From: an uncultured Saprospirales bacterium
GTDB lineage: Bacteria; Bacteroidota; Bacteroidia; Chitinophagales; JADIYW01
NCBI GenBank assembly: GCA_938008535.1
Contig: CALLKF010000108.1
Coordinates: 1 to 8,846 of the forward strand
DNA length: 8,846 nucleotides
Reading direction: 5' to 3'
This document shows positions 1-6,876 of the stretch, one piece after another. The first letter of the stretch is position 1. Each line of letters begins with the position of its first letter. Under the pieces are notes generated by a model. It saw only the letters and a program-made list of their open reading frames with translations. It had not been told where the DNA came from and did no database searches. Both the position numbers and the translations under genes were made by a program.

Positions 1-73
1 TAATCAAATACTTGCTGTTTAGTGCAAGTATTTGGTCAATGTGGTCGTATGTTGGTATTTGGATTTGGAGCAT
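1..73 (-). CDS. Possible GNAT-type N-acetyltransferase, N-terminal fragment (runs off left edge)
   Basis: An ATG at 73-71 opens a minus-strand frame that stays open to the window edge, giving 24 residues beginning MLQIQIPTYDHIDQILALNS. The pattern of a short beta-strand, a D-x-x-x-I segment and a helix containing ILALN resembles the first strand and helix of GNAT acetyltransferases, which would transfer an acetyl group from acetyl-CoA. The start is 34 bp after the protease stop codon on the same strand, so it could be the last gene of that unit. Only 24 residues are visible, so the family is a guess. An 11-bp inverted repeat (5-15/24-34) falls inside this frame. The opposite strand also has a short open frame (3-86), so coding on the minus strand is favoured but not proven. 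Confidence 0.4.
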   Translation of the reverse strand, partial: MLQIQIPTYDHIDQILALNSKYLI

Positions 74-107
74 AAGGTTATATTGAATTAATCCTCAGTT
101 CTAAATT

Positions 108-875
108 TTATTGTTTTAAAATCCAACCTAAGGATGTATCACTTATCACACTTGCCACATTATATTGCAATCGAGTAAAGTCTAGATTTCCCTCATTGCC
201 ACCATGATGCACACCAATTAAATAATACTTATCATTATACTTCACCCAAAGCGGAGCACCACTGTCACCGCTGCAACTAAACATTGGATAGCCAATTATT
301 TCTTTATCACTTCCAACTTTTAAAGTGCTAAAATTACTGGCTTTTTCAATTAATCTTGATAACGAATCATCATAAGGATATCCTGTTAAATGAACACTAT
401 CTATTGGTAGTGATTCTAAGCTATTATAAGTAGCAAGATTAAAACTACCCTTAAAGAATTCTTGTAATTTTCTGATATTCTTTACTTTTATTACGGTAAA
501 ATCAAAACGGATTACATTGTGATTTATATTAGGGATTATTTCAAACTCATCTTTCTTGAATGTCACTTCTATTGTTTTATCTGTCTCATTTTTTCTTTTT
601 AGTGTTATTTTATTAATTAACTTTTTAGCTTGAATGTAATGTGCAGAACCTAATAAAAAACTATCATTTACAAATGAAACCGTACCCAATACTTTTGTAA
701 GAACTTTTGTTCTGTATAATTGTGCAATTGCACCAAACGGCGCAGATTGCATTTCTTCAATGTTTACTATACGTCGATTATTTTTTAATGTAGAATCACC
801 TGTACATATATTGCCACTTTTAACAACCAATGCCGTTGAATAAAATATGCAGATTAGAATTAATGATTTTTTCAT
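108..875 (-). CDS. Secreted V8-like (chymotrypsin-fold) serine protease
   Basis: This 255-aa protein is probably an exported endopeptidase of the trypsin/V8 superfamily. Residues 1-20 form a Sec signal peptide (KK followed by a hydrophobic stretch). A complete catalytic triad can be placed: His79 in FLLGSAHY, where the family usually has TAAH; Asp125 in RFDFTVIKV, the DxxLLKV position; and Ser205 in CSGDSGAPLW. The segments HLTGYPYDD (162-170) and LIGVHHGG (219-226) match the TGYPGD and IGIHWGG landmarks of staphylococcal V8-type glutamyl endopeptidases, so cleavage after acidic residues is possible but not shown. There is no lipobox and no C-terminal secretion domain, so the mature protein would be periplasmic or released. 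It starts 11 bp after the stop of the 580-aa exported protein, indicating co-transcription. Ser205 and its surroundings make the fold assignment fairly secure. The substrate is unknown. Confidence 0.85.
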   Translation of the reverse strand: MKKSLILICIFYSTALVVKSGNICTGDSTLKNNRRIVNIEEMQSAPFGAIAQLYRTKVLTKVLGTVSFVNDSFLLGSAHYIQAKKLINKITLKRKNETDKTIEVTFKKDEFEIIPNINHNVIRFDFTVIKVKNIRKLQEFFKGSFNLATYNSLESLPIDSVHLTGYPYDDSLSRLIEKASNFSTLKVGSDKEIIGYPMFSCSGDSGAPLWVKYNDKYYLIGVHHGGNEGNLDFTRLQYNVASVISDTSLGWILKQ

Positions 876-886
876 ATTTATATATT

Positions 887-2629
887 TTATCTTTCTAATA
901 ATGTGAATGGTATTTCGAATTTTATTTCAGGAACAAAAATAGACGTGAATGATTTTGATGTTGTAACATTTTTGTCTAATAAATTACGTGTAGTAAGAAG
1001 TATTTCAAAATTAAATGCAGAAACATTACTACCTGCTAATTTTCCGATTTTATCATTGTTTATAGAAGCAAATATGCCAAAGCCACACAACAAAGATTTA
1101 TCTGATACCTTTTTGCGATCAACTTCAATATTGCTTTTCATTAATAAATGCATACCTATGTGTCTTGATTTATCCATTAAATAAAAGTCTAAGAATGGTG
1201 AAAATGTAAATCGATGATGATAGAAATCATCTTTGTTATATGCTACTGCTTGCTTAGTTATCTTTTCTATTCCAGGCGACAATGAATCAATTTGTTGTAT
1301 TACATCACCTTTTAAGTTCTCATTGTCTATACTATTTGAATAAGAGAAATCAGCTCCTGCTTTAAGATATTTATTGCCACAAGCCCAAGGCTTTCCTTTG
1401 TAATGTTTATTTACATAATGATGAAAATTAAAACTAAAGCCACCTGTAAATGCTCCGTGAATTGCTCTTAATACGGTATCACTTTTTATTGGGTCATATA
1501 CATTGTAAGATTTAAAGGTTCCGTCTAATTTAGCAGAAAACCAAAATAACTTCTTTGTATTCCATGGTGCATTTAAATAAAATGAATCGATGCTATTTTT
1601 TTTGTCATAAGCTATTCCGTAACTCTTTAACATACAATCTACACATGTATTATAATTAAATTTAAAGTGAGATATTTTTTTGAATATTCTGTCATATTGA
1701 AAGTTTATTGTGCCATTAAAATTTGGATTGCCAATAGAAATTTGGCTTATAGGGTCTCTAAGATTCAATTTTAGTCCAAATTGAATAGAATTATTTGGAT
1801 TTTTAAGATTTGGAATTGCTAAAGAGAGATTTAAACCAGGGGAAATTAAATCCACACCTATTTTAGATGTATTAAACTTTCCTTCACTACCAGATATTAG
1901 AAATGAAACATCTCTAATTATAGTTGAGTCAAATATTTTCTGGGGAACAAATTTATCATGGCAATTGATTTCAAAATCTATATTAGGCATAATTGGATTC
2001 TTCTGTAAAAAACTGCTAAAGTTGGCTGAAGGTGATGTAGATATAAAACTGCAATAAGTTTCTGCAACTAAAGTAGCAAGTTTTTCATCTGCCTCTGACC
2101 TTTCTTTTAGATCAGTTATTGCAGAATGGAAATTACCTAAATAGACTTTAGCATAAACCATCCACGCAGACATTGCTTCTGATGATATGCTAACAATGCT
2201 ATTGTCGTAAAAAAAAATAGTTCCTATATTTGAACTGTTTTTATTAAAAATAATTTCAGTTAATAATTTATCATTTAACTTTTTTGAAGGTATTGGATGT
2301 GCTCCTACCTGAACAATACTCTTTGCTAATGCTTTGAGTTCAGTTTGAAATGTTCCAGATACTGCAGCGGAACTACCTTGCAAATAAGTTTTACTTTTAT
2401 AACCTAGAGCGGTAGAGTAATAAATGCTATTTTTCCAATGGTCAGCAAGTGTGTCATAAAATTCCTGTTTAGAAAGTATATCATCTATAAATTCGTTAGC
2501 AGTGTCTACTTTTTCTTTGATTTTAATTACTGGATCTAATGTAGAAGCTAAAAAATAATCATTTGTTGTTGCATTTGTAATAAAAAAGAGCTTAAGAAAT
2601 AACAAGAATAAAAGCATTAGTTTTTTCAT
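887..2629 (-). CDS. Exported protein of unknown function, probable beta-rich outer-membrane or surface protein
   Basis: This 580-aa protein matches no family I recognise. Residues 1-20 are a clear Sec signal peptide (MKKLMLLFLL onward) with likely cleavage after TNA20 and no lipobox cysteine. Residues about 30-230 look mainly helical. From about 237 to the end the chain is dominated by alternating polar/hydrophobic stretches with aromatic ends, for example around 259-290, 303-312, 421-431, 490-503, 513-523, 537-547 and 560-577. This is what an outer-membrane beta-barrel or large beta-sandwich would show. It has six cysteines, including a C329-V-D-C332 pair. As the first gene of the unit, directly before the secreted protease, it may carry, anchor or be a substrate of that protease, but this is inference from position only. 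The start is chosen because the signal peptide begins there; no Shine-Dalgarno is seen. Confidence 0.8.
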   Translation of the reverse strand: MKKLMLLFLLFLKLFFITNATTNDYFLASTLDPVIKIKEKVDTANEFIDDILSKQEFYDTLADHWKNSIYYSTALGYKSKTYLQGSSAAVSGTFQTELKALAKSIVQVGAHPIPSKKLNDKLLTEIIFNKNSSNIGTIFFYDNSIVSISSEAMSAWMVYAKVYLGNFHSAITDLKERSEADEKLATLVAETYCSFISTSPSANFSSFLQKNPIMPNIDFEINCHDKFVPQKIFDSTIIRDVSFLISGSEGKFNTSKIGVDLISPGLNLSLAIPNLKNPNNSIQFGLKLNLRDPISQISIGNPNFNGTINFQYDRIFKKISHFKFNYNTCVDCMLKSYGIAYDKKNSIDSFYLNAPWNTKKLFWFSAKLDGTFKSYNVYDPIKSDTVLRAIHGAFTGGFSFNFHHYVNKHYKGKPWACGNKYLKAGADFSYSNSIDNENLKGDVIQQIDSLSPGIEKITKQAVAYNKDDFYHHRFTFSPFLDFYLMDKSRHIGMHLLMKSNIEVDRKKVSDKSLLCGFGIFASINNDKIGKLAGSNVSAFNFEILLTTRNLLDKNVTTSKSFTSIFVPEIKFEIPFTLLER

Positions 2630-2707
2630 AGCATGTAGTTTTATTTTTGCCTACTCTATATTCCGCTTTTCGGCATTCGCGTTTTAATTATTCCAAAATA
2701 TTTTATT

Positions 2708-2732
2708 TCAATAGAAATCTATTTTCTATTGA
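2708..2732. repeat. Perfect inverted repeat, 10-bp arms
   Basis: Arms TCAATAGAAA (2708-2717) and TTTCTATTGA (2723-2732) are exact reverse complements around a 5-bp spacer. It is almost all A+T and has no adjacent T-run making it an obvious terminator. It sits 79-103 bp upstream of the 580-aa gene and overlaps the first TTGAGTAA repeat, so it may be an operator or part of the repeat element. Confidence 0.6.
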
Positions 2733-2762
2733 GTAAACGGTAATAATATTGAGTAAGCGGTA
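2729..2762. repeat. Tandem direct repeat TTGAGTAARCGGTA, two copies, 20-bp period
   Basis: TTGAGTAAACGGTA (2729-2742) and TTGAGTAAGCGGTA (2749-2762) differ at one base and are spaced 20 bp start to start. The same unit occurs again as a pair 4.1 kb away at 6877-6909. On the other strand each unit reads as two heptamers, ACCGNNT followed by ACTCAAT. Confidence 0.75.
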
Positions 2763-2900
2763 TTTATAGTTAAAAAAAATGTTTCAATACAGAACAATGA
2801 AGTATAAATACACAAACTACCATAACGATTAGTTGTATCAGAATAATAATTAGATGGAATAAGATTTTTGGTGAATGAGAGTTTAGCAATTAGCTTGTTC

Positions 2901-2955
2901 GCTGTATGCTGTATGCTGTATGCTGTATGCTGTATGCTGTATGCTGTATGCTGTA
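2901..2955. repeat. Heptanucleotide tandem array (GCTGTAT) x 7.9
   Basis: Seven perfect GCTGTAT units start at 2901, 2908, 2915, 2922, 2929, 2936 and 2943, followed by a six-base partial unit (GCTGTA) at 2950-2955. Absence of any mismatch suggests recent expansion by slippage. It lies 272 bp upstream of the 580-aa gene's start codon and 159 bp beyond the dnaE stop, outside any credible gene, so copy-number change would not shift a reading frame. It is like the short tandemly repeated heptamers (STRRs) known from cyanobacterial spacers. Confidence 0.95.
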
Positions 2956-2999
2956 ACATAGTTTCGTTTATAGTACAACTAATTTACATAAAACATATT

Positions 3000-3032
3000 G
3001 TAAAAACAAAAAATCTGATAAGTTTTTTTATC
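3000..3032 (-). terminator. Weak possible intrinsic terminator after dnaE
   Basis: On the minus strand a short all-A/T-rich hairpin, GATAA-N6-TTATC (3032-3017), is followed by AGATTTTTTGTTTTTA (3016-3001). It lies 82 bp past the dnaE stop. The T-rich tail is good but the five-pair stem is poor, so this is only a candidate. Confidence 0.28.
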
Positions 3033-3113
3033 TATCTCAAGCTATTGAACTACACTCGATAATTTCAGGTATCCAATTTTTGCGGACAAGTTGGTTAAGA
3101 GTTAGTAAATTTT

Positions 3114-6100
3114 CTACACAATCAACTTCACCGCTATATCCGGAATTTCGCTAAGTTGCTCAAATAAATCGGTGCTTACACGAATGCCGGTTTTGGAAGA
3201 TTGAAAGGTGAGTGGCGCGCCTTCCACATCATCATACAAATAAACAGTAAATGGTTTTTTGCCTGTATGTTTGCTTACTATTTTATAAATTTTTTCTACT
3301 TTTTGTTCATCTAATTTATTGTAATCCAGCATCACGCGCATGCCTTTTCCGTATTTCTCTAATACGTCTTGCATAAACTCCATTTGCGTTACGTTGAGTT
3401 CGTATTTTTCCGGATCTCTATAACTTGTTTTATAAAATCCTTTTAACAACAAACGATTTCCAACTTCTAAAAACGCAATGTATTTATTATAATTTTCGCT
3501 GAAAAAAGCAATCTCTAAAGTTGCATCTAAATCTTCAAAAATAACACTTGCCCAAGGTCTGCCTTTTTTATCCATGCGTTTGTTGACAGAAGCCACCATG
3601 CAGGCAATGGTTACATTTTTATCACGATAGTTTTCAATATCTTCAAATGATGCATTGCAAAAGTTTTTTATTTCCACTTCAAAATCATCTAATGGATGAC
3701 CAGAAATATAGATGCCAGTTACTTCTTTTTCTTTCTGTAATTTCTCAAACGGAACCCATGGGTTGGTATGTGGAATTTCTGGTTCTGGAATATCTGCATC
3801 AACAGTATCGCCAAATAAAGAAAATGCAGTGGAAGAATTTTGTTCTTTTACATTATTTCCATATCGAATAGCGAGCTCAATAAAATTTGTTCCGTCTTTA
3901 TATTGATGAAAATACTGCGCGCGATGCACATTCGGAAAGCTATCAAACGCACCAGCTTGAGCCAATGCTTCTATGTTTTTTTTGTTTACAGAACGCGAAC
4001 TAATTCGTTTCGTTAAATCAAAAATATTCTTGAAAAAGCCATTTTCTCTTTCAATAATAATATCAGAAACCGCAGCTTCGCCACAACCTTTAATAGCTGA
4101 TAATGCAAAACGAATTTCGCCAGCTTTATTTACAGAAAATTTTACATCGCTTTCATTAATATCAGGTCCAAGTGTTGGTACTTGCATTCGTCTGCATTCA
4201 CTTAAAAAGAAATTAATTTGCTTGATATCACTCATGTTGTGAGACAATACCGAAGCCATATATTCTGCTGGATAATGAGCTTTTAAATACGCAGTTTGAA
4301 ATGCTACTAAAGCATAGCAAGTAGAATGTGATTTATTGAATGCATATTCCGCAAATTTTTCCCAATCGACCCATATTTTTTCGCATTTGGTTTGGTCTAA
4401 ATTATTGGCTGCGCAACCTGCTAAAAACATTGGTTTTAAATCATCTAATTTAGAACGTATTTTTTTACCCATTGCTTTTCGTAATTCATCAGCTTTGCCT
4501 TTTGTGAAACCAGCTAATTTTTGAGAAAGCAACATCACTTGTTCTTGATAAACCGTGATACCATAAGTATCTTTCAAAAGTTCTTCTACTTCTGGCAAGT
4601 CGTATTCAATTTTTTCTTTTCCGTTTTTACGGTTAATAAACTTTGGAATATAATCAATGGGTCCAGGTCGATACAAGGCATTCATCGCAATTAAATCATC
4701 AAACTTATCTGGTTTTAAATCGCGTAAATATTTTTGCATACCGGCACTTTCAAACTGAAAGGTTCCGATGGTATCGCCGCGTTGATACAACTCAAATGTT
4801 TTTTTATCATCTAAAGGAATAGTATCTAAATCAATTTTAATTCCATGGATTTTTTCAATCAATCTAACTGCATCACGCAAGATTGTTAATGTTTTCAAAC
4901 CCAAAAAATCCATCTTCAACATGCCAGCATTTTCGATAATGCTGCCATCAAATTGTGTTACTAATAAATCAGCATCTTTAGATGTGCAAACTGGAATATA
5001 GTTAATGATATCGTCAGGCGCAATGATGATGGCTGACGCATGAATACCGCGATTTCGGATAGAACCTTCTAAGCTTTCTGCTAATTTTAATGTGCGTTGC
5101 AATGGATTATTATCATCTGTCCGAATCTTGCGAAAATCTTCCGATTCTTTAAACGTATCAGCTAAGGTAGTTTTTGGTTTATCGGAAACGAGTTTTGACA
5201 TTTTATCAGTTTCAGATAACGGCACTTTCAGCACACGACCAACATCTTTAATAGAACTTTTAGCAGCCATCGTTCCATATGTAATGATTTGCGCAACTTG
5301 ATTTTTTCCGTATTTATCAATTACATAATCGATTACTTTTTGTCGGCCTTCATCATCAAAATCAATATCAATATCTGGCATCGAAATACGATCTGGATTT
5401 AAAAAACGCTCGAATAGTAAATTGTATTTTATCGGGTCTACATTAGTGATGCCAATTGCATAAGCCACTGCAGAACCAGCCGCAGAACCACGACCTGGCC
5501 CGATGGAAACGCCAAGTTTTTTTCCTTCATTGATGAAATCCTGAACAATTAAAAAGTAACCAGGAAAACCCATGTGCTGAATGGTTTTTAATTCAAAATC
5601 TAATCGTTCAATGATATCTAAAGGTATAATCTGACCCCAACGTTTTTTCGCACCTTCAAAGGTTAAAAATTTTAAATATTCATCTTGATTTGAAAAACCG
5701 ATTGGTAATTTAAAAGCTGGCAAAAGTATGTTTCTTTCTAAGTTTAGCGATTGCACTTTTTCTGCAATTTCTAATGTATTTTCAATGGCTTGAGGAACAT
5801 CTTTAAATAACTCTTTCATTTCAAATTGTGTTTTGAAATAAAATTTATCATTTGGAAATTTAAATCTATCTGGATCGGCAAAATCTTTTCCAGTTTGCAA
5901 ACACAATAAAATATCATGTGCTTCGTAGTCTTTTTGGTCTACATAATGTGAATCGTTGGTAGCAATTAGTTTTACTTGGTGTTTTTCTGAAAATTTTATA
6001 AGTTGTTGATTAATGCGTTCCTGGCTCCAACCGGTTCCATCTAAATCATTAATTTCGTGGCGTTGCAATTCTATATAATAATCATCTTCAAAAACATCTA

Positions 6101-6593
6101 ACCATTTTAAAAGCACTTTTTCGGCTTCTTCTGCTCCTTTGTTTATCATTGTTTGCGGCACTTCAGCACCAACACAACAACTGGTAGCAATGATACCTTC
6201 GTGATATTCTTTAATCAAACCAAAATCAACACGCGGAAAATCCATATATACACCGTCGATGTAACCAGTAGAAACAATATGCATTAAGTTTTTATAACCG
6301 ATTTCATTTTTTGCTAATAATAATTGATGATAGCGTTTGTCTTTATTTTCTCTCGTAAATTTTTTATTAAAACGATCTTCCACTACATATACTTCACAAC
6401 CTAAAATTGGTTTCACGCCATGTTTTTTACAAGCAGCAAAAAACTTAAATGCACCAAACATATTTCCATGGTCGGTGATGGCAACCGCTGGCATGCCATC
6501 TTCTTTGGCTTTTTTAACCATTGCATCAATATCAGCAGCACCATCTAAGAGTGAATATTGCGTATGACAATGTAGTGGAGCGAAATCGCACAT
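3114..6593 (-). CDS. dnaE: DNA polymerase III subunit alpha
   Basis: This is the catalytic subunit of the replicative polymerase, 1159 aa and full length (E. coli DnaE is 1160). The N-terminal PHP domain (about 1-280) keeps all nine usual metal-ligand positions: H8, H10, D17, H42, E67, H89, C140, D214 and H216. Unlike E. coli, a metal-dependent 3'-5' exonuclease or proofreading role is therefore possible. The polymerase core has SIGPGRGSAAGS (363-374), catalytic D407 and D409 in PDIDIDF, and D562 in KMDFLGL. A helix-hairpin-helix region follows around 820-885, a TAFSLFG segment (922-928) sits where the internal clamp-binding motif is expected, and an OB fold spans about 994-1070. The start MCDFAPLHCH is set by the PHP motif eleven residues in. 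The 130 bp between the attenuator-like terminator and the ATG hold no clear promoter of their own. Confidence 0.98.
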   Translation of the reverse strand: MCDFAPLHCHTQYSLLDGAADIDAMVKKAKEDGMPAVAITDHGNMFGAFKFFAACKKHGVKPILGCEVYVVEDRFNKKFTRENKDKRYHQLLLAKNEIGYKNLMHIVSTGYIDGVYMDFPRVDFGLIKEYHEGIIATSCCVGAEVPQTMINKGAEEAEKVLLKWLDVFEDDYYIELQRHEINDLDGTGWSQERINQQLIKFSEKHQVKLIATNDSHYVDQKDYEAHDILLCLQTGKDFADPDRFKFPNDKFYFKTQFEMKELFKDVPQAIENTLEIAEKVQSLNLERNILLPAFKLPIGFSNQDEYLKFLTFEGAKKRWGQIIPLDIIERLDFELKTIQHMGFPGYFLIVQDFINEGKKLGVSIGPGRGSAAGSAVAYAIGITNVDPIKYNLLFERFLNPDRISMPDIDIDFDDEGRQKVIDYVIDKYGKNQVAQIITYGTMAAKSSIKDVGRVLKVPLSETDKMSKLVSDKPKTTLADTFKESEDFRKIRTDDNNPLQRTLKLAESLEGSIRNRGIHASAIIIAPDDIINYIPVCTSKDADLLVTQFDGSIIENAGMLKMDFLGLKTLTILRDAVRLIEKIHGIKIDLDTIPLDDKKTFELYQRGDTIGTFQFESAGMQKYLRDLKPDKFDDLIAMNALYRPGPIDYIPKFINRKNGKEKIEYDLPEVEELLKDTYGITVYQEQVMLLSQKLAGFTKGKADELRKAMGKKIRSKLDDLKPMFLAGCAANNLDQTKCEKIWVDWEKFAEYAFNKSHSTCYALVAFQTAYLKAHYPAEYMASVLSHNMSDIKQINFFLSECRRMQVPTLGPDINESDVKFSVNKAGEIRFALSAIKGCGEAAVSDIIIERENGFFKNIFDLTKRISSRSVNKKNIEALAQAGAFDSFPNVHRAQYFHQYKDGTNFIELAIRYGNNVKEQNSSTAFSLFGDTVDADIPEPEIPHTNPWVPFEKLQKEKEVTGIYISGHPLDDFEVEIKNFCNASFEDIENYRDKNVTIACMVASVNKRMDKKGRPWASVIFEDLDATLEIAFFSENYNKYIAFLEVGNRLLLKGFYKTSYRDPEKYELNVTQMEFMQDVLEKYGKGMRVMLDYNKLDEQKVEKIYKIVSKHTGKKPFTVYLYDDVEGAPLTFQSSKTGIRVSTDLFEQLSEIPDIAVKLIV

Positions 6594-6596
6594 AAT

Positions 6597-6628
6597 AATT
6601 TGAAAATTTGAAAATGAGAGAATTTAAA
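6597..6628. repeat. Degenerate octamer repeat just upstream of dnaE
   Basis: Two perfect AATTTGAA units (6597-6604, 6605-6612) are followed by AATGAGAG and AATTTAAA in the same 8-bp register. It ends 3 bp from the dnaE start codon, so it would be in the 5' untranslated region. No function can be assigned. Confidence 0.5.
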
Positions 6629-6710
6629 AATAAAGGTAATTTGAAGAATCGTAAGTTTTTGATTTTACAAATTAAATTTGACGTGATGTTGATAATTTTT
6701 ATCTAAATAA

Positions 6711-6740
6711 AATAAAAAAGCTCAGGCATTGCACCTGAGC
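6711..6740 (-). terminator. Intrinsic terminator / attenuator upstream of dnaE
   Basis: On the minus strand GCTCAGG (6740-6734) pairs perfectly with CCTGAGC (6726-6720) around a 7-nt loop and is followed by CTTTTTTATTTTATTT-type sequence. The T-run is on this strand only; the plus strand continues TACGCAAC, so direction is clear. It ends about 120 bp before the dnaE ATG and begins right after two mini-ORFs, the arrangement of a leader attenuator. A weak alternative hairpin is possible, GTTGC (6749-6745) with GCAAT (6733-6729), which would remove the loop of the terminator. Confidence 0.85.
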
Positions 6741-6763
6741 TACGCAACTAAGATTATTAACAT
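6740..6763 (-). CDS. Possible second leader mini-ORF, MLIILVA
   Basis: An ATG two bases after the stop of the Phe-rich mini-ORF opens seven codons reading M-L-I-I-L-V-A, all branched-chain residues and alanine after the start. Its stop TAG (6742-6740) uses the first base of the terminator stem. A ribosome ending here would sit on the 5' arm of the terminator. In such A/T-rich DNA this composition could be chance. Confidence 0.3.
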   Translation of the reverse strand: MLIILVA

Positions 6764-6765
6764 TA

Positions 6766-6798
6766 TTATGAAGAAAAAAAGAAGAAAGAGTTAGTCAT
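6766..6798 (-). CDS. Phenylalanine-rich leader peptide MTNSFFFFSS
   Basis: This ten-codon frame, ATG at 6798-6796 and TAA at 6768-6766, has four consecutive Phe codons (TTC TTC TTT TTT) flanked by serines. It lies 25 nt ahead of a strong intrinsic terminator on the same strand. That is the layout of amino-acid attenuators such as the E. coli pheA and pheST leaders, where ribosome progress over Phe codons reports charged tRNA-Phe. No Shine-Dalgarno is seen, normal for this phylum. The nearest downstream gene is dnaE, not a Phe gene. Part of the Phe run comes from a T-rich tract, so translation is inferred, not proven. Confidence 0.6.
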   Translation of the reverse strand: MTNSFFFFSS

Positions 6799-6838
6799 AG
6801 TTTTATGGTTTTGTTCTATGGTTTTTGCTTTCGATATT

Positions 6839-6870
6839 CAATATTACATAGAATACTTGATTTACATCAA
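6839..6870 (-). promoter_or_regulatory. Candidate promoter for the leader transcript toward dnaE
   Basis: On the minus strand TTG (6870-6868), 21 bp, then TAATATTG (6846-6839) fits the Bacteroidota TTG/TAnnTTTG promoter with one mismatch in the -7 box. Transcription would begin near 6834, about 36 nt before the leader peptide ATG. The TTG is also half of the Crp/Fnr-type palindrome. Confidence 0.4.
6857..6870. promoter_or_regulatory. Crp/Fnr-type palindrome TTGAT-N4-ATCAA
   Basis: The sequence TTGATTTACATCAA is an exact match to the classical FNR-box form TTGAT-N4-ATCAA and is symmetric. It overlaps the -33 TTG of the possible minus-strand promoter, a position suited to repression there. It is about 117 bp from the predicted start of the plus-strand regulator, too far for usual activation. 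A 10-base specified match can occur by chance in A/T-rich DNA. Confidence 0.45.
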
Positions 6871-6876
6871 CTTAAT

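Larger units (their letters stand above)
2630..3113. other. 484-bp intergenic spacer without a credible gene
   Basis: This lies between the 3' end of dnaE and the start of the 580-aa protein gene, both on the minus strand. It contains a perfect inverted repeat (2708-2732), a tandem pair of TTGAGTAARCGGTA repeats (2729-2762), a heptanucleotide array (2901-2955) and a weak possible dnaE terminator (3000-3032). Open frames here on both strands are repeat translations. I found no convincing TTG/TAnnTTTG promoter for the 580-aa gene: the best -7-like match on the minus strand (TATTTTGG at about 2700-2693) lacks a correctly spaced TTG. Confidence 0.8.

Noticed and set aside
5..34. An 11-bp perfect inverted repeat (CAAATACTTGC / GCAAGTATTTG, 8-nt loop) that could end the protease transcript.
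   Set aside because: It falls inside a minus-strand frame that looks like the start of another gene, and only four bases beyond it are visible, without a T-run. It is not called as a terminator.
3..86. Plus-strand open stretch of 27 codons from the left edge, rich in Trp, which might be the tail of a membrane protein.
   Set aside because: It is too short to judge, and the overlapping minus-strand frame has a start codon, operon spacing and a family-like N-terminus.
903..1184. A 93-codon plus-strand frame within the 580-aa gene.
   Set aside because: It is a shadow of the exported-protein gene, with no promoter or recognisable domain.
2726..3062. Open frames on both strands across the repeats (about 64 and 77 aa, with AVCCMLY- or QHTAYSI-like repeated peptides).
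   Set aside because: They are translations of the heptamer array, with no homology, no supported start and no neighbouring operon signal. The recurrence of TAYSI in the heptamer array and the dispersed repeat was noted, but I treat it as a by-product of the related repeats.
3647..6567. Several plus-strand frames of 60-90 codons inside dnaE.
   Set aside because: They lie antisense to a clearly conserved essential gene and show no domain or start signal of their own.
6768..6794. Plus-strand mini-ORF reading MKKKRRKS, which could be taken as a basic leader peptide.
   Set aside because: It is the complement of the Phe-rich mini-ORF, and the nearby hairpin has its T-run only on the minus strand, so the leader/terminator logic works in that direction alone.
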